Below are positions 15,485 to 21,270 of a DNA stretch of 21,270 bases, one piece after another. The position numbers and the translations under genes are program-made. This stretch comes from Litorimonas sp964610115 (lineage in GTDB: Bacteria; Pseudomonadota; Alphaproteobacteria; Caulobacterales; Maricaulaceae): positions 1 through 21,270 of the forward strand of contig CAZSUW010000043.1 of assembly GCA_964610115.1 (NCBI GenBank), read 5' to 3'. The notes beneath the pieces are model-generated. The model was given only the letters and a program-made list of their open reading frames with translations, was not told where the DNA came from and did not search any database. How positions within the stretch are numbered: position 1 is the stretch's first letter; each line of letters opens with the position of its first letter.

Positions 15485-16999
15485 ATGAATGCCGCTAAGA
15501 GCATGGTAATGGAGCATGACGTCCACGACATTATTATCATCGGAGCGGGTCTCTCTGGTATTGGGGCCGCATGTCGCTTTGTGACAGAATTTCCTGACGC
15601 TCAGCCCATTATCCTCGAAGCGCGAGACGCGATTGGCGGCACATGGGATTTGTTCCGCTATCCGGGTGTACGCTCTGATTCTGACATGCTGACGCTCGGC
15701 TATGACTTTCGGCCATGGCCTGGAGTCAAGACGCTTGCGAGCGGTCCCGCCATACGGGATTATGTCCGCGAGACCGCGCAAGACTATGGTGTTGAGAAAG
15801 CGATCCAATTCAATAGCCGCGTCATTGCAGCGAATTTTTCGACTGAGCGGGATGTCTGGTCCTTAACGGTCGAGGACACACAAACCGGAGAAACGCGAAC
15901 AGTGGCGGCACGATTCGTCCTCTCTTGCGCGGGCTATTACCGTTATGACCAAGGGCATAACCCGGAGTTCAAAGGTCGAGATGATTTTGCGGGCGACATT
16001 CTGCATCCACAATTCTGGCCAGAGGATTATGACTATTCCGGCAAAGGCATTGCCGTGATTGGGTCAGGCGCGACGGCGGTGACGCTTGTGCCGGAACTGG
16101 CGAAAAAAGCCGCTCACGTCGTGCAGGTTCAGCGCACGCCCTCTTATGTCGCCGCAATCCCGTCCGAAGATCCGGTCATGAAGGTGACGTCGAAGATATT
16201 GCCCCCTAGGTCCAATTTTCGTTTCAACCGCTGGAAGAATGTCAGTCTGGCGGGCTGGTTTTATCGCCGTGCCCAAGCCAATCCGGAGAAGGCGAAGAAT
16301 AACTTACGCAAGCGGGCGCAGAAAGCTTTGGGCAAAGACTATCCCGTCGATACGCATTTTAATCCCCCGTATAATCCTTGGGATCAGCGGCTTTGCATGG
16401 TGCCCGATGGGGATATGTTCGATGCGATACGCCAAGGCCGCGCCTCGGTCGTAACGGGGCATATTGACCGGTTTGTTTCGGACGGCCTTGTGATGCAGGA
16501 CGGCACGAAGGTCGGCGCGGATATGATCGTCACTGCGACGGGCCTGACGCTTAACTTTGGTAGTAACTACCCTGTCAGTATTGACGGCGATGTAAAAGAC
16601 CCCGCGGATGGGTTCACTTACCGAGGGGTGATGGTGTCGGGTATTCCGAATATGATCGCCGTTTTTGGTTATACAAATGCGAGTTGGACACTCCGTGCCG
16701 ATCTGATGAGCCGCTATTTTATCCGTCTCATCAAGCATATGCAGGCGAGGGGGCTCACACGGGTTGAGCCTGTCGCGCCAGACGGTATGGCGCGCCGTCC
16801 TATCCTCGACTTTCAGGCCGGCTATCTGCAGCGCATGATCCACAAATTACCCAGCCAAGGCGACCGCATGCCGTGGCTCAACATTCAAGACTATCGCCAC
16901 GACCGGAAAATCCTGATCGATGATCCTGTCGCGGATGAGGCTCTGCGGTTTAGTCGTTCCGAAGCTGCATCCCACGCCGCGAAAGAAGTCGCAGAGTGA
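15485..16999 (+). CDS. Flavin-containing monooxygenase, Baeyer-Villiger (EtaA-like) type
   Basis: This is a 504-residue FAD/NADPH enzyme likely to insert oxygen next to a ketone or oxidise N or S atoms. The FAD fold GAGLSG is at 20-25 within IIIIGAGLSGIGAA, GGTWDLFRYPG is at 51-61, the Baeyer-Villiger fingerprint FxGxxxHxxxWP appears as FAGDILHPQFWP at 168-179, and the NADPH fold GSGATA is at 193-198. The C-terminal third has TATGLTLNFG and VFGYTNASWT. The fingerprint and TWD motif place it with EtaA/BVMO-like class B monooxygenases; the substrate is unknown. ATG 15485 has no close ribosome-binding site; ATG 15509, with AAGAG 8 bases upstream, is an alternative. Its stop overlaps the GTG of the SDR gene (GTGA), so the two are translated together, as in ketone or alcohol degradation pairs. 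Confidence 0.88.
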   Translation: MNAAKSMVMEHDVHDIIIIGAGLSGIGAACRFVTEFPDAQPIILEARDAIGGTWDLFRYPGVRSDSDMLTLGYDFRPWPGVKTLASGPAIRDYVRETAQDYGVEKAIQFNSRVIAANFSTERDVWSLTVEDTQTGETRTVAARFVLSCAGYYRYDQGHNPEFKGRDDFAGDILHPQFWPEDYDYSGKGIAVIGSGATAVTLVPELAKKAAHVVQVQRTPSYVAAIPSEDPVMKVTSKILPPRSNFRFNRWKNVSLAGWFYRRAQANPEKAKNNLRKRAQKALGKDYPVDTHFNPPYNPWDQRLCMVPDGDMFDAIRQGRASVVTGHIDRFVSDGLVMQDGTKVGADMIVTATGLTLNFGSNYPVSIDGDVKDPADGFTYRGVMVSGIPNMIAVFGYTNASWTLRADLMSRYFIRLIKHMQARGLTRVEPVAPDGMARRPILDFQAGYLQRMIHKLPSQGDRMPWLNIQDYRHDRKILIDDPVADEALRFSRSEAASHAAKEVAE

Positions 17000-17829
17000 A
17001 AACCTTTTCGCAATTCAACGGTAAAGTCTGTGTTGTGACGGGGGCAGCGTCTGGCATTGGTCGCGCATTAGCGATCAATTTGGCCGCATCCGGCGCGAAG
17101 CTGGCGCTCTCTGACATCAACGAAGCGGGCTTGCGCGAAACGGCGGAAATGATCGGCGGTGCCAATCAGCATAAGATTGATCGTTTGGATGTGGGGGATC
17201 CCGATGCGATTGCAGCTTATGCTCCAACCGTTGAAGCCGCGCTTGGCCCAGCAGATTATGTCTTTAACAATGCCGGTCTTGCGCGCCTGGGTGATTTTCG
17301 CAACACGCCGCCTGAGAGCTATGAAAAAGTCATGGACGTCAATTTCTACGGCGTCGTGCGTATGTCTCGCGCCTTTTTAGAACAGCTAATCCAGACTAAA
17401 GGCGGGCTCGTAAATGTGAGTTCGATCTTCGGCATTATCGGCTGGCCAAACCAAGCGCATTATTGCGCGTCCAAATTCGGGGTGAGGGGCTTTTCCGAAG
17501 CGCTCTCATTCGAAATGGAAGAGCATGGCGTCAGCGTATCGTGCGTCCATCCGGGGGGCGTGAAAACGAATGTCGCCCGAAATGCTGAAGTTGACCATTT
17601 GCCGGACGATAGTGTTTCACGTGAAACAATGAACGCAAACTTCGACGCGAACGCACCGACATCACCTGAGCGCGCGGCGGAAATCATTCTAGACGGCGTT
17701 GCCAAACGCAAAGCCCGGATCATTGTCGGGCCGGATGCAAAGTTTATGCAGCTTTGGAACCGGCTATTCCCTGTACGCTACCGCAAGTTTGTCAAAAACC
17801 GTGCGCAACGCCTGACAACTGACCAATAG
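16996..17829 (+). CDS. Short-chain dehydrogenase/reductase, classical type
   Basis: This 277-residue oxidoreductase shows the classical SDR motifs: TGAASGIG at 15-22, NNAG at 91-94, NVSS (S142 or S143), and YCASK with Y156 and K160. D40 after the second strand suggests NAD(H) preference. A plausible role is to oxidise an alcohol to the ketone used by the coupled monooxygenase (inference). The GTG start overlaps the monooxygenase stop by 4 bases. The variable segment after strand six (residues 206-211, SVSRET) is encoded by a perfect parS palindrome, so the protein sequence there is partly dictated by a DNA site. The C-terminus is basic (RYRKFVKNRAQRL), possibly membrane-facing. There is no separate promoter between it and the preceding gene. 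Confidence 0.9.
   Translation: MKTFSQFNGKVCVVTGAASGIGRALAINLAASGAKLALSDINEAGLRETAEMIGGANQHKIDRLDVGDPDAIAAYAPTVEAALGPADYVFNNAGLARLGDFRNTPPESYEKVMDVNFYGVVRMSRAFLEQLIQTKGGLVNVSSIFGIIGWPNQAHYCASKFGVRGFSEALSFEMEEHGVSVSCVHPGGVKTNVARNAEVDHLPDDSVSRETMNANFDANAPTSPERAAEIILDGVAKRKARIIVGPDAKFMQLWNRLFPVRYRKFVKNRAQRLTTDQ
17613..17628. other. parS centromere-like site (ParB binding), perfect 16-bp palindrome
   Basis: The bases read TGTTTCACGTGAAACA, a perfect palindrome identical to the widely conserved bacterial chromosomal parS consensus recognised by ParB/Spo0J. It lies entirely inside the SDR gene and covers its codons for V-S-R-E-T. ParB dimers load here, slide as CTP clamps and support ParA-driven origin segregation and SMC loading. 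A chance match to a 16-base motif in 21 kb is very unlikely. parS sites cluster near the replication origin, which implies an origin-proximal position for this window (inference). It is the only full match I saw. Confidence 0.85.
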
Positions 17830-17849
17830 GCGGGCTGAAGAGCGGACTA

Positions 17850-17939
17850 ATGGGAGGAATGACGGTTGAGCCGCCGCGAATTTGTGATCGAAATCAGTCT
17901 TGCGCCTTCGCGCGCAGGCGCTTAGCGGGGCGCTCGTGA
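17850..17939 (+). CDS. Possible 29-codon upstream ORF/leader peptide before gshA
   Basis: An ATG at 17850 with AAGAG 7 bases upstream opens a 29-codon frame. An in-frame ATG at 17859 comes directly after GGGAGGA. The stop TGA overlaps the chosen gshA GTG start by 4 bases (GTGA), the same coupling geometry as other gene joints in this window. The peptide contains two cysteine codons (TGT, TGC), an Arg-Arg-Arg run and no recognised domain. Cysteine is a substrate of the GshA enzyme, so a translation-sensing leader is conceivable, but two Cys codons are few. A competing 19-codon frame starts at TTG 17866, 8 bases after GGAGG, and ends at 17925. All of this could be chance. Confidence 0.3.
   Translation: MGGMTVEPPRICDRNQSCAFARRRLAGRS
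17902..17934 (+). promoter_or_regulatory. Paired hairpins over the gshA ribosome-binding region
   Basis: GCGCCT (17902-17907) pairs with AGGCGC (17916-17921) around an 8-base loop. Directly after it, AGCG and CGCT (17924-17934) enclose GGG, part of the only G-rich Shine-Dalgarno candidate for the GTG start at 17936. A ribosome translating the short upstream frame would melt these stems. A regulatory role is inference. Confidence 0.3.
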
Positions 17940-19300
17940 GTGCTGCATCTAAACCTTCTTCTGAGCTGATCGAGAGCAAAGCAGATCTGATTGATCGCCT
18001 TGCCCAAGGCTGTAAACCCAAAACAGCTTGGCGTATTGGAACAGAGCACGAAAAGATCGGTTTCTCCAAAGCAGACAATTTACCCCTGCCTTATGACGGA
18101 CCAACGTCGATCAAAGCGATGCTGGAGGGTCTGCAGCGCTTTGACTGGGCGCCTGTCTTTGAAAGTGGGCATCTTATAGCATTAAAACGTGATGGGGCGT
18201 CGGTGAGTTTGGAACCCGGCGGGCAGTTTGAGCTGTCAGGCGCGCCTGTGGAGCATATTCATCAAACCTGCGCCGAAGTCACACGTCACTTAAGAGAAGT
18301 CGCCGAGGTCGCCAACGAGATTGGGGCCGGGTTTTTATCACTTGGTTTCCGGCCTGACACACGCCTTGAAGACGTGCCTGTCATGCCCAAAGGCCGCTAT
18401 AAGATCATGCGCGATTATATGCAGAAAGTCGGCACACTGGGTCGCGAAATGATGTTCCGGACCTGCACGGTTCAAACAAACCTCGATTTCGGCTCTGAAG
18501 CTGACATGGTCAGAAAGTTTCGCGTTAGTTTGGCGTTGCAGCCGATTGGTACGGCGCTCTTCGCCAACTCGCCTTTCGCGAATGGCAAGTTGAACGGCTA
18601 TAAGTCTTATCGCTCTCGGGTTTGGCTCGACACTGATCCGGATCGGACGGGCATGTTGCCATTTGTCTTTGAAGACGGAATGGGATTTGAGCGTTATGTC
18701 GATTACGCGCTCGATGTACCGATGTATTTCGTGCATCGAAACGGCGAATATCTCGATGCTTCTGGCAAATCTTTCCGAGATTTTCTCAATGGCACGCTGG
18801 ATGTCGTGCCGGGGGAGCGACCAACGATTTCCGACTGGGACGATCATCTTTCGACAATTTTCCCTGAGGTCCGATTGAAGCAATTCCTCGAAATGCGCGG
18901 ATCGGACACGGTGCCTTGGGACGAGCTTTGCGCGTTTCCAGCCTTCTGGGTCGGCCTTCTCTATGATGAAAATGCCCTCGCGGCGTGTGAAGACATCATT
19001 CGTGATTGGAGCGCAGAGGACCGTCAGGCCTTACGAGAGGCTGTGCCGGTGCAAGGGTTTGAGGCCACGATCAAAGGCCGCACTGTGCGCGATATCATTG
19101 CTGAATGCTTGGCGATTGCACGGGCGACGCTGAACGGACGTGCACGCCTGAATGGACATGGCGAGAATGAAACGGTCTTCCTGCAACGACTCGACGAGAT
19201 GGTACGCAAAGGGGAAAACCACGCGGATCGCCTTATTTCGCTCTATCAAGGGGATTGGCAGGGCGACATTAGCCGCTGCTATACCGATTGCACCTATTAA
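17936..19300 (+). CDS. gshA: Glutamate-cysteine ligase, plant/alphaproteobacterial type
   Basis: GshA joins glutamate and cysteine with ATP, the first and rate-limiting step of glutathione synthesis. The 454-residue protein shows WRIGTEHEKIGF near 32-43 (glutamate/metal site), VSLEPGGQFELSGAP (Mg-ATP binding), MPKGRYKIMRDYM, MFRTCTVQTNLDF, LFANSPFANGK, and a C-terminal ISLYQGDWQGDISRCYTDCTY. These identify the class shared by plants and alphaproteobacteria rather than the E. coli type. GTG 17936 is chosen because it gives the usual N-terminus and has a G-rich stretch about 7 bases upstream; a TTG at 17900 would add 12 residues without a ribosome-binding site. The C-terminal cysteines may form redox-sensitive disulfides, as in plant enzymes (inference). 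It follows the SDR by 106 bp. Confidence 0.95.
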   Translation: MSAASKPSSELIESKADLIDRLAQGCKPKTAWRIGTEHEKIGFSKADNLPLPYDGPTSIKAMLEGLQRFDWAPVFESGHLIALKRDGASVSLEPGGQFELSGAPVEHIHQTCAEVTRHLREVAEVANEIGAGFLSLGFRPDTRLEDVPVMPKGRYKIMRDYMQKVGTLGREMMFRTCTVQTNLDFGSEADMVRKFRVSLALQPIGTALFANSPFANGKLNGYKSYRSRVWLDTDPDRTGMLPFVFEDGMGFERYVDYALDVPMYFVHRNGEYLDASGKSFRDFLNGTLDVVPGERPTISDWDDHLSTIFPEVRLKQFLEMRGSDTVPWDELCAFPAFWVGLLYDENALAACEDIIRDWSAEDRQALREAVPVQGFEATIKGRTVRDIIAECLAIARATLNGRARLNGHGENETVFLQRLDEMVRKGENHADRLISLYQGDWQGDISRCYTDCTY

Positions 19301-19606
19301 TTGGCCTTTGTTCCATTCATTATTTCGATGGATTTCAAACAGTTTTGAATGAGCTGACAGACTGTCGCAGCGCTTGGGGCAATGCGTTAACGCGGTCCAA
19401 AAGGCGATTCTGCCTAAGTTATTGAATAATATAGGGTGCCGGTGAATAAGGGTTAACGAATCCATTCAAATATATAGGGCGATCCTTCAATTTCATTCAC
19501 CAATGCATAAATGCAAACCCCTCCCAACAACATTGCATGCCTGTTTCAGTCTATGTGTTCTCTTGCGATCCCCCGCATACAAACAACGCTCAATTGGAGA
19601 GAAACC
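19301..19606. promoter_or_regulatory. AT-rich 306-bp intergenic region with repeats and possible promoter(s)
   Basis: No credible gene is seen here. The region holds a perfect palindrome GCGTTAACGC (19384-19393), a second GTTAACG at 19452-19458, two GANTC sites (19406-19410 and 19458-19462) of the kind methylated by CcrM, and an imperfect direct repeat at 19421-19438 and 19464-19481. TATATA at 19471-19476 could serve as a -10 element, but no clear -35 is paired with it. GTTAAC resembles half of a CtrA site; the full TTAA-N7-TTAA motif is absent. It probably drives the secreted-protein gene at 19607. Confidence 0.45.
19421..19481 (+). repeat. Imperfect 18-bp direct repeat, two copies 43 bp apart
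   Basis: ATTGAATAATATAGGGTG (19421-19438) and ATTCAAATATATAGGGCG (19464-19481) match at 14 of 18 positions, sharing the core ATATAGGG. The spacing is near four helical turns. The copies may be tandem regulator sites or tandem -10 regions upstream of the secreted-protein gene. Confidence 0.4.
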
Positions 19607-19954
19607 ATGAACCGTACAGCCACCGCCCTTATCGCCCTTGCCGCCTTTGCAACGGCCCCTTCTGCTTTGGCGGGAAGTAAAGTCAGCAAAAATTTGAATG
19701 CTTGTGCCGATCTTGTTCGCGCGGAGCTTCCGATTGATGCGTCTGACGTCAATGTAGACTTCAAAAGTGTAAAGGGCACATCACGTCTGCAAACCCTGAC
19801 GTTGAAAGTCCAAGCTGAAGACGTCAAAGGCCGCGTGACTTGCAAAGTCCGTCGCAATACATCGCCTGAGCTGGTTTGGGACGATACGCTGGAAGCCTTC
19901 CGCGTTGAGCTCGCCGCCCGCAAGACAGAAAAAGCGCCTGCGAACCAAGCCTAA
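19607..19954 (+). CDS. Small secreted/periplasmic protein of unknown function
   Basis: This 115-residue protein has a clear Sec signal peptide: MNRT, a hydrophobic core rich in Ala and Leu, and a predicted cleavage after ALA at residue 22 (APSALA-GSK). The mature part of about 93 residues has exactly two cysteines (in LNACADLV and RVTCKVRR) that could form a disulfide. Alternating residues in DVNVDFKSVKG and LQTLTLKVQAEDVKGRVTCKV suggest a small beta-sheet fold. I do not recognise the family. The start is fixed by GGAG 7 bases upstream of ATG 19607; the longer frame from 19511 has no such signal. It sits alone between gshA and chvI, with its own upstream region and a strong terminator after it, so it is probably a single-gene transcript. 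A link with the ChvG/ChvI envelope-stress system is only suggested by position. Confidence 0.75.
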   Translation: MNRTATALIALAAFATAPSALAGSKVSKNLNACADLVRAELPIDASDVNVDFKSVKGTSRLQTLTLKVQAEDVKGRVTCKVRRNTSPELVWDDTLEAFRVELAARKTEKAPANQA

Positions 19955-19984
19955 GCGCTTTTAAAGCTTCTTTCCCAAAAGCGC
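19955..19984 (+). promoter_or_regulatory. Alternative hairpin competing with the terminator
   Basis: GCGCTTTT (19955-19962) and AAAAGCGC (19977-19984) form a perfect 8-bp stem with a 14-base loop, beginning at the base after the stop codon of the secreted-protein gene. Its right arm overlaps the left arm of the following terminator, so the two structures cannot form together. Confidence 0.4.
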
Positions 19985-20024
19985 GTCCGTTATCTTGATA
20001 GATAGCGGGCGCGTTTCATTTTTT
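19979..20024 (+). terminator. Strong intrinsic terminator after the secreted-protein gene
   Basis: The arms 19979-19994 and 20001-20016 form a stem of about 16 bp (core CGCGTCCGTTATC with GATAGCGGGCGCG, including G-U pairs) around the loop TTGATA. It is followed by CA and a run of six T (20019-20024). It separates the secreted-protein transcript from chvI. Confidence 0.8.
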
Positions 20025-20100
20025 ATCTGTGCCTTTTTTCGGTCACACTGTTACGAAAATTAGGCAGACAGCCGCCCAACTCCCGCCGCATCTGTTCATT

Positions 20101-20132
20101 AAACCCAAGTCATCAAGAGACGTTGGGGTTTT
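20101..20132 (+). promoter_or_regulatory. Stem-loop with T-run in the chvI leader
   Basis: AAACCCAA-GTC pairs with GAC-G-TTGGGGTTT (about 11 bp with two single-G bulges) around the loop ATCAAGA, then runs into TTTT. It ends about 70 bases before the chvI start. It may be a weak terminator/attenuator or a leader structure, depending on where transcription starts, which I could not place. Confidence 0.4.
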
Positions 20133-20199
20133 ACACATGCAAACAATGAGCTTAGTCAGGACAAAGTCCTATTCACCGCGCCGGGTTGGGGAGCGCACA

Positions 20200-20904
20200 A
20201 TGGCCAAAATTTACCTCGTCGACGACGATGAGAACATACTGACATCGGTTTCCATGTATTTGGAAAGCGAAGGTTATGAGGTCCGTAAGTTTCATGACGG
20301 GGCCTCCGCGCTCGAAGCCTTGAAAGCGAGCCCGCCTGATCTGGCTGTATTCGATATAAAAATGCCGCGTATGGACGGTATCGAGCTGCTGCGTCGTTTG
20401 CGCCAAACATCGAACCTACCCGTTATCTTTTTGACATCTAAAGGCGATGAATTGGACGAGGCGATTGGCTTTTCCATGGGCGCAGATGATTACATCACCA
20501 AGCCCTTCAGCCAGCGTTTACTGGGTGAGCGAATCAAAGCTGTGCTACGCCGGGCGAAATTGACCAACACCGCTATGCCGGAACCTCAAGAAGGCGATGA
20601 CAAGGTTATTCGCCGTGGGCAGCTTCTGCTTGATCCAAACCGTCATGCCTGTTCCTGGCAAGGTGAACCTGTGCGTTTGACAGTGACAGAATTTCTTATC
20701 CTCGAGGCCCTGGCCAAACGTCCGGGTTATGTCAAAAGCCGCGATCAACTGATGGATGCGGCCTATGACGATCAAATTTATGTCGATGACCGCACGATCG
20801 ATAGCCATATAAAGCGCCTTCGCAAAAAGTTCCGCAAGACGGATAGAACGTTTGACGCTATCGAGACCCTCTATGGTGTTGGGTACAAATATAAAGAAAG
20901 TTGA
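20200..20904 (+). CDS. chvI: Two-component response regulator ChvI (OmpR family)
   Basis: This 234-residue DNA-binding regulator is paired with the sensor kinase ChvG. The receiver domain (1-120) has the acidic pocket in YLVDDDEN, phospho-acceptor D52 in VFDIKMPRMDG, the switch Thr in FLTSKGDELDEA and the conserved Lys in YITKPFS. An OmpR-type winged helix occupies about 135-234, with TVTEFLILEALAKRPGYVKS and DDRTIDSHIKRLRKKFR as the recognition helix. The ATG at 20200 is chosen because GGGAG lies 7 bases upstream and the protein then begins directly with the receiver fold; the frame is open for 57 more codons without signals. In alphaproteobacteria ChvGI responds to acid, envelope or osmotic stress and is held off by ExoR where that is present. 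The chvG start follows 4 bases after its stop. Confidence 0.93.
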   Translation: MAKIYLVDDDENILTSVSMYLESEGYEVRKFHDGASALEALKASPPDLAVFDIKMPRMDGIELLRRLRQTSNLPVIFLTSKGDELDEAIGFSMGADDYITKPFSQRLLGERIKAVLRRAKLTNTAMPEPQEGDDKVIRRGQLLLDPNRHACSWQGEPVRLTVTEFLILEALAKRPGYVKSRDQLMDAAYDDQIYVDDRTIDSHIKRLRKKFRKTDRTFDAIETLYGVGYKYKES

Positions 20905-20908
20905 GACT

Positions 20909-21270
20909 GTGTCGGCGGACGGCGCCGTTAGACAACCAAAAGTAAAAACAGGGCGTCGGCGCAATCGTCGACGCTTTGCGCCACGTCGTTCTATTTTTCT
21001 AAGTCGGTTAACCCAGCTTATCCTGCTTTCAAATCTTGTGGGTGTGATCATCCTGACGGCCGGGGCGTTGACCATGGGCCGCTTCGAAGACGGCCTGATC
21101 GATGCGAAAGTTGGGAATGTCCAATCGCTTGCAACGACGATCACGACGGTCATGGGCGAGCGGGCGACCGGGATAAGCGGACAAGCCGAGCTGGATATTG
21201 AAGGCGCGAAGCAAGTCCTCCGCGGCGTTGCTGTGCCCGAAGGCATGCGGGTTCGCCTGTTTGATCGCAG
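20909..21270 (+). CDS. chvG: 5' part of sensor histidine kinase ChvG (cut by window end)
   Basis: The frame from GTG 20909 stays open to the end of the window, giving 120 codons. The N-terminus is short and strongly basic (RRRNRRRFAPRRS), then a transmembrane helix LTQLILLSNLVGVIILTAGAL (about 36-56) leads into GRFEDGLIDAKVGNVQSLATT, the start of the periplasmic sensor region, which is typical of ChvG. The second helix, HAMP and kinase domains lie outside. The start is 4 bases after the chvI stop, with only a weak GAG signal, so expression probably depends on coupling to chvI. Identity rests on the N-terminal pattern plus the partner gene. Confidence 0.85.
   Translation, partial: MSADGAVRQPKVKTGRRRNRRRFAPRRSIFLSRLTQLILLSNLVGVIILTAGALTMGRFEDGLIDAKVGNVQSLATTITTVMGERATGISGQAELDIEGAKQVLRGVAVPEGMRVRLFDR

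Noticed and set aside
16304..16843. Open frame of 179 codons antisense to the monooxygenase gene
   Set aside because: The opposite strand has all Baeyer-Villiger motifs in frame; this reading shows no domain.
20545..21246. Open frame of 233 codons antisense to chvI/chvG
   Set aside because: It spans the junction of two recognised genes on the other strand; nothing in it resembles a known protein.

Overview
The window looks like a chromosomal segment of an alphaproteobacterium, probably a marine Hyphomonadales/Caulobacterales-type organism. The evidence is the family content: glycine-dependent 5-aminolevulinate synthase (C4 heme route), an Asp-type HemB, a plant/alphaproteobacterial-type GshA, a leucyl-type Bpt, a TakP-like TRAP binding protein, and a ChvI/ChvG two-component pair. 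The assignment below class level is inference. No rRNA, tRNA, insertion sequence, phage gene or CRISPR array was seen. Almost everything is conserved single-copy housekeeping, densely packed, with small accessory insertions.

Layout. (1) 1-3771, minus strand: an operon transcribed as SLC13-type carrier with two RCK_C domains, then bpt, then TakP-like TRAP binding protein, then the start of the next gene, probably the small TRAP permease, cut by the window edge. (2) 3878-8479: a beta-hydroxyacid dehydrogenase, hemB (minus), hemA and glyA. Here glycine made by GlyA is the substrate of HemA, whose product feeds HemB. (3) 8489-10531: a large periplasmic lytic transglycosylase, divergent from dapA-smpB, so peptidoglycan turnover sits beside diaminopimelate synthesis. 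(4) 12062-13280, minus: a NYN-domain protein overlapping a family-5-like uracil-DNA glycosylase. (5) 13324-14642: folK convergent with purU, both folate/one-carbon genes. (6) 14710-19300: rsmE, a flavin monooxygenase/SDR pair joined by a GTGA overlap, then gshA. (7) 19607-21270: a small secreted protein, a strong terminator, chvI, and the 5' end of chvG.

The most striking element is a perfect 16-bp parS centromere palindrome (17613-17628) inside the SDR coding sequence. It implies that this locus is a ParB loading site and probably lies near the replication origin. Other points of interest are a possible short upstream reading frame plus hairpins in front of gshA, overlapping alternative hairpins before chvI, an imperfect direct repeat in the 306-bp gap at 19301-19606, and three convergent gene pairs that each share exactly 4 bp of stop codon. 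I did not find a complete, clearly new multi-gene system; the novelty is mostly regulatory or architectural.
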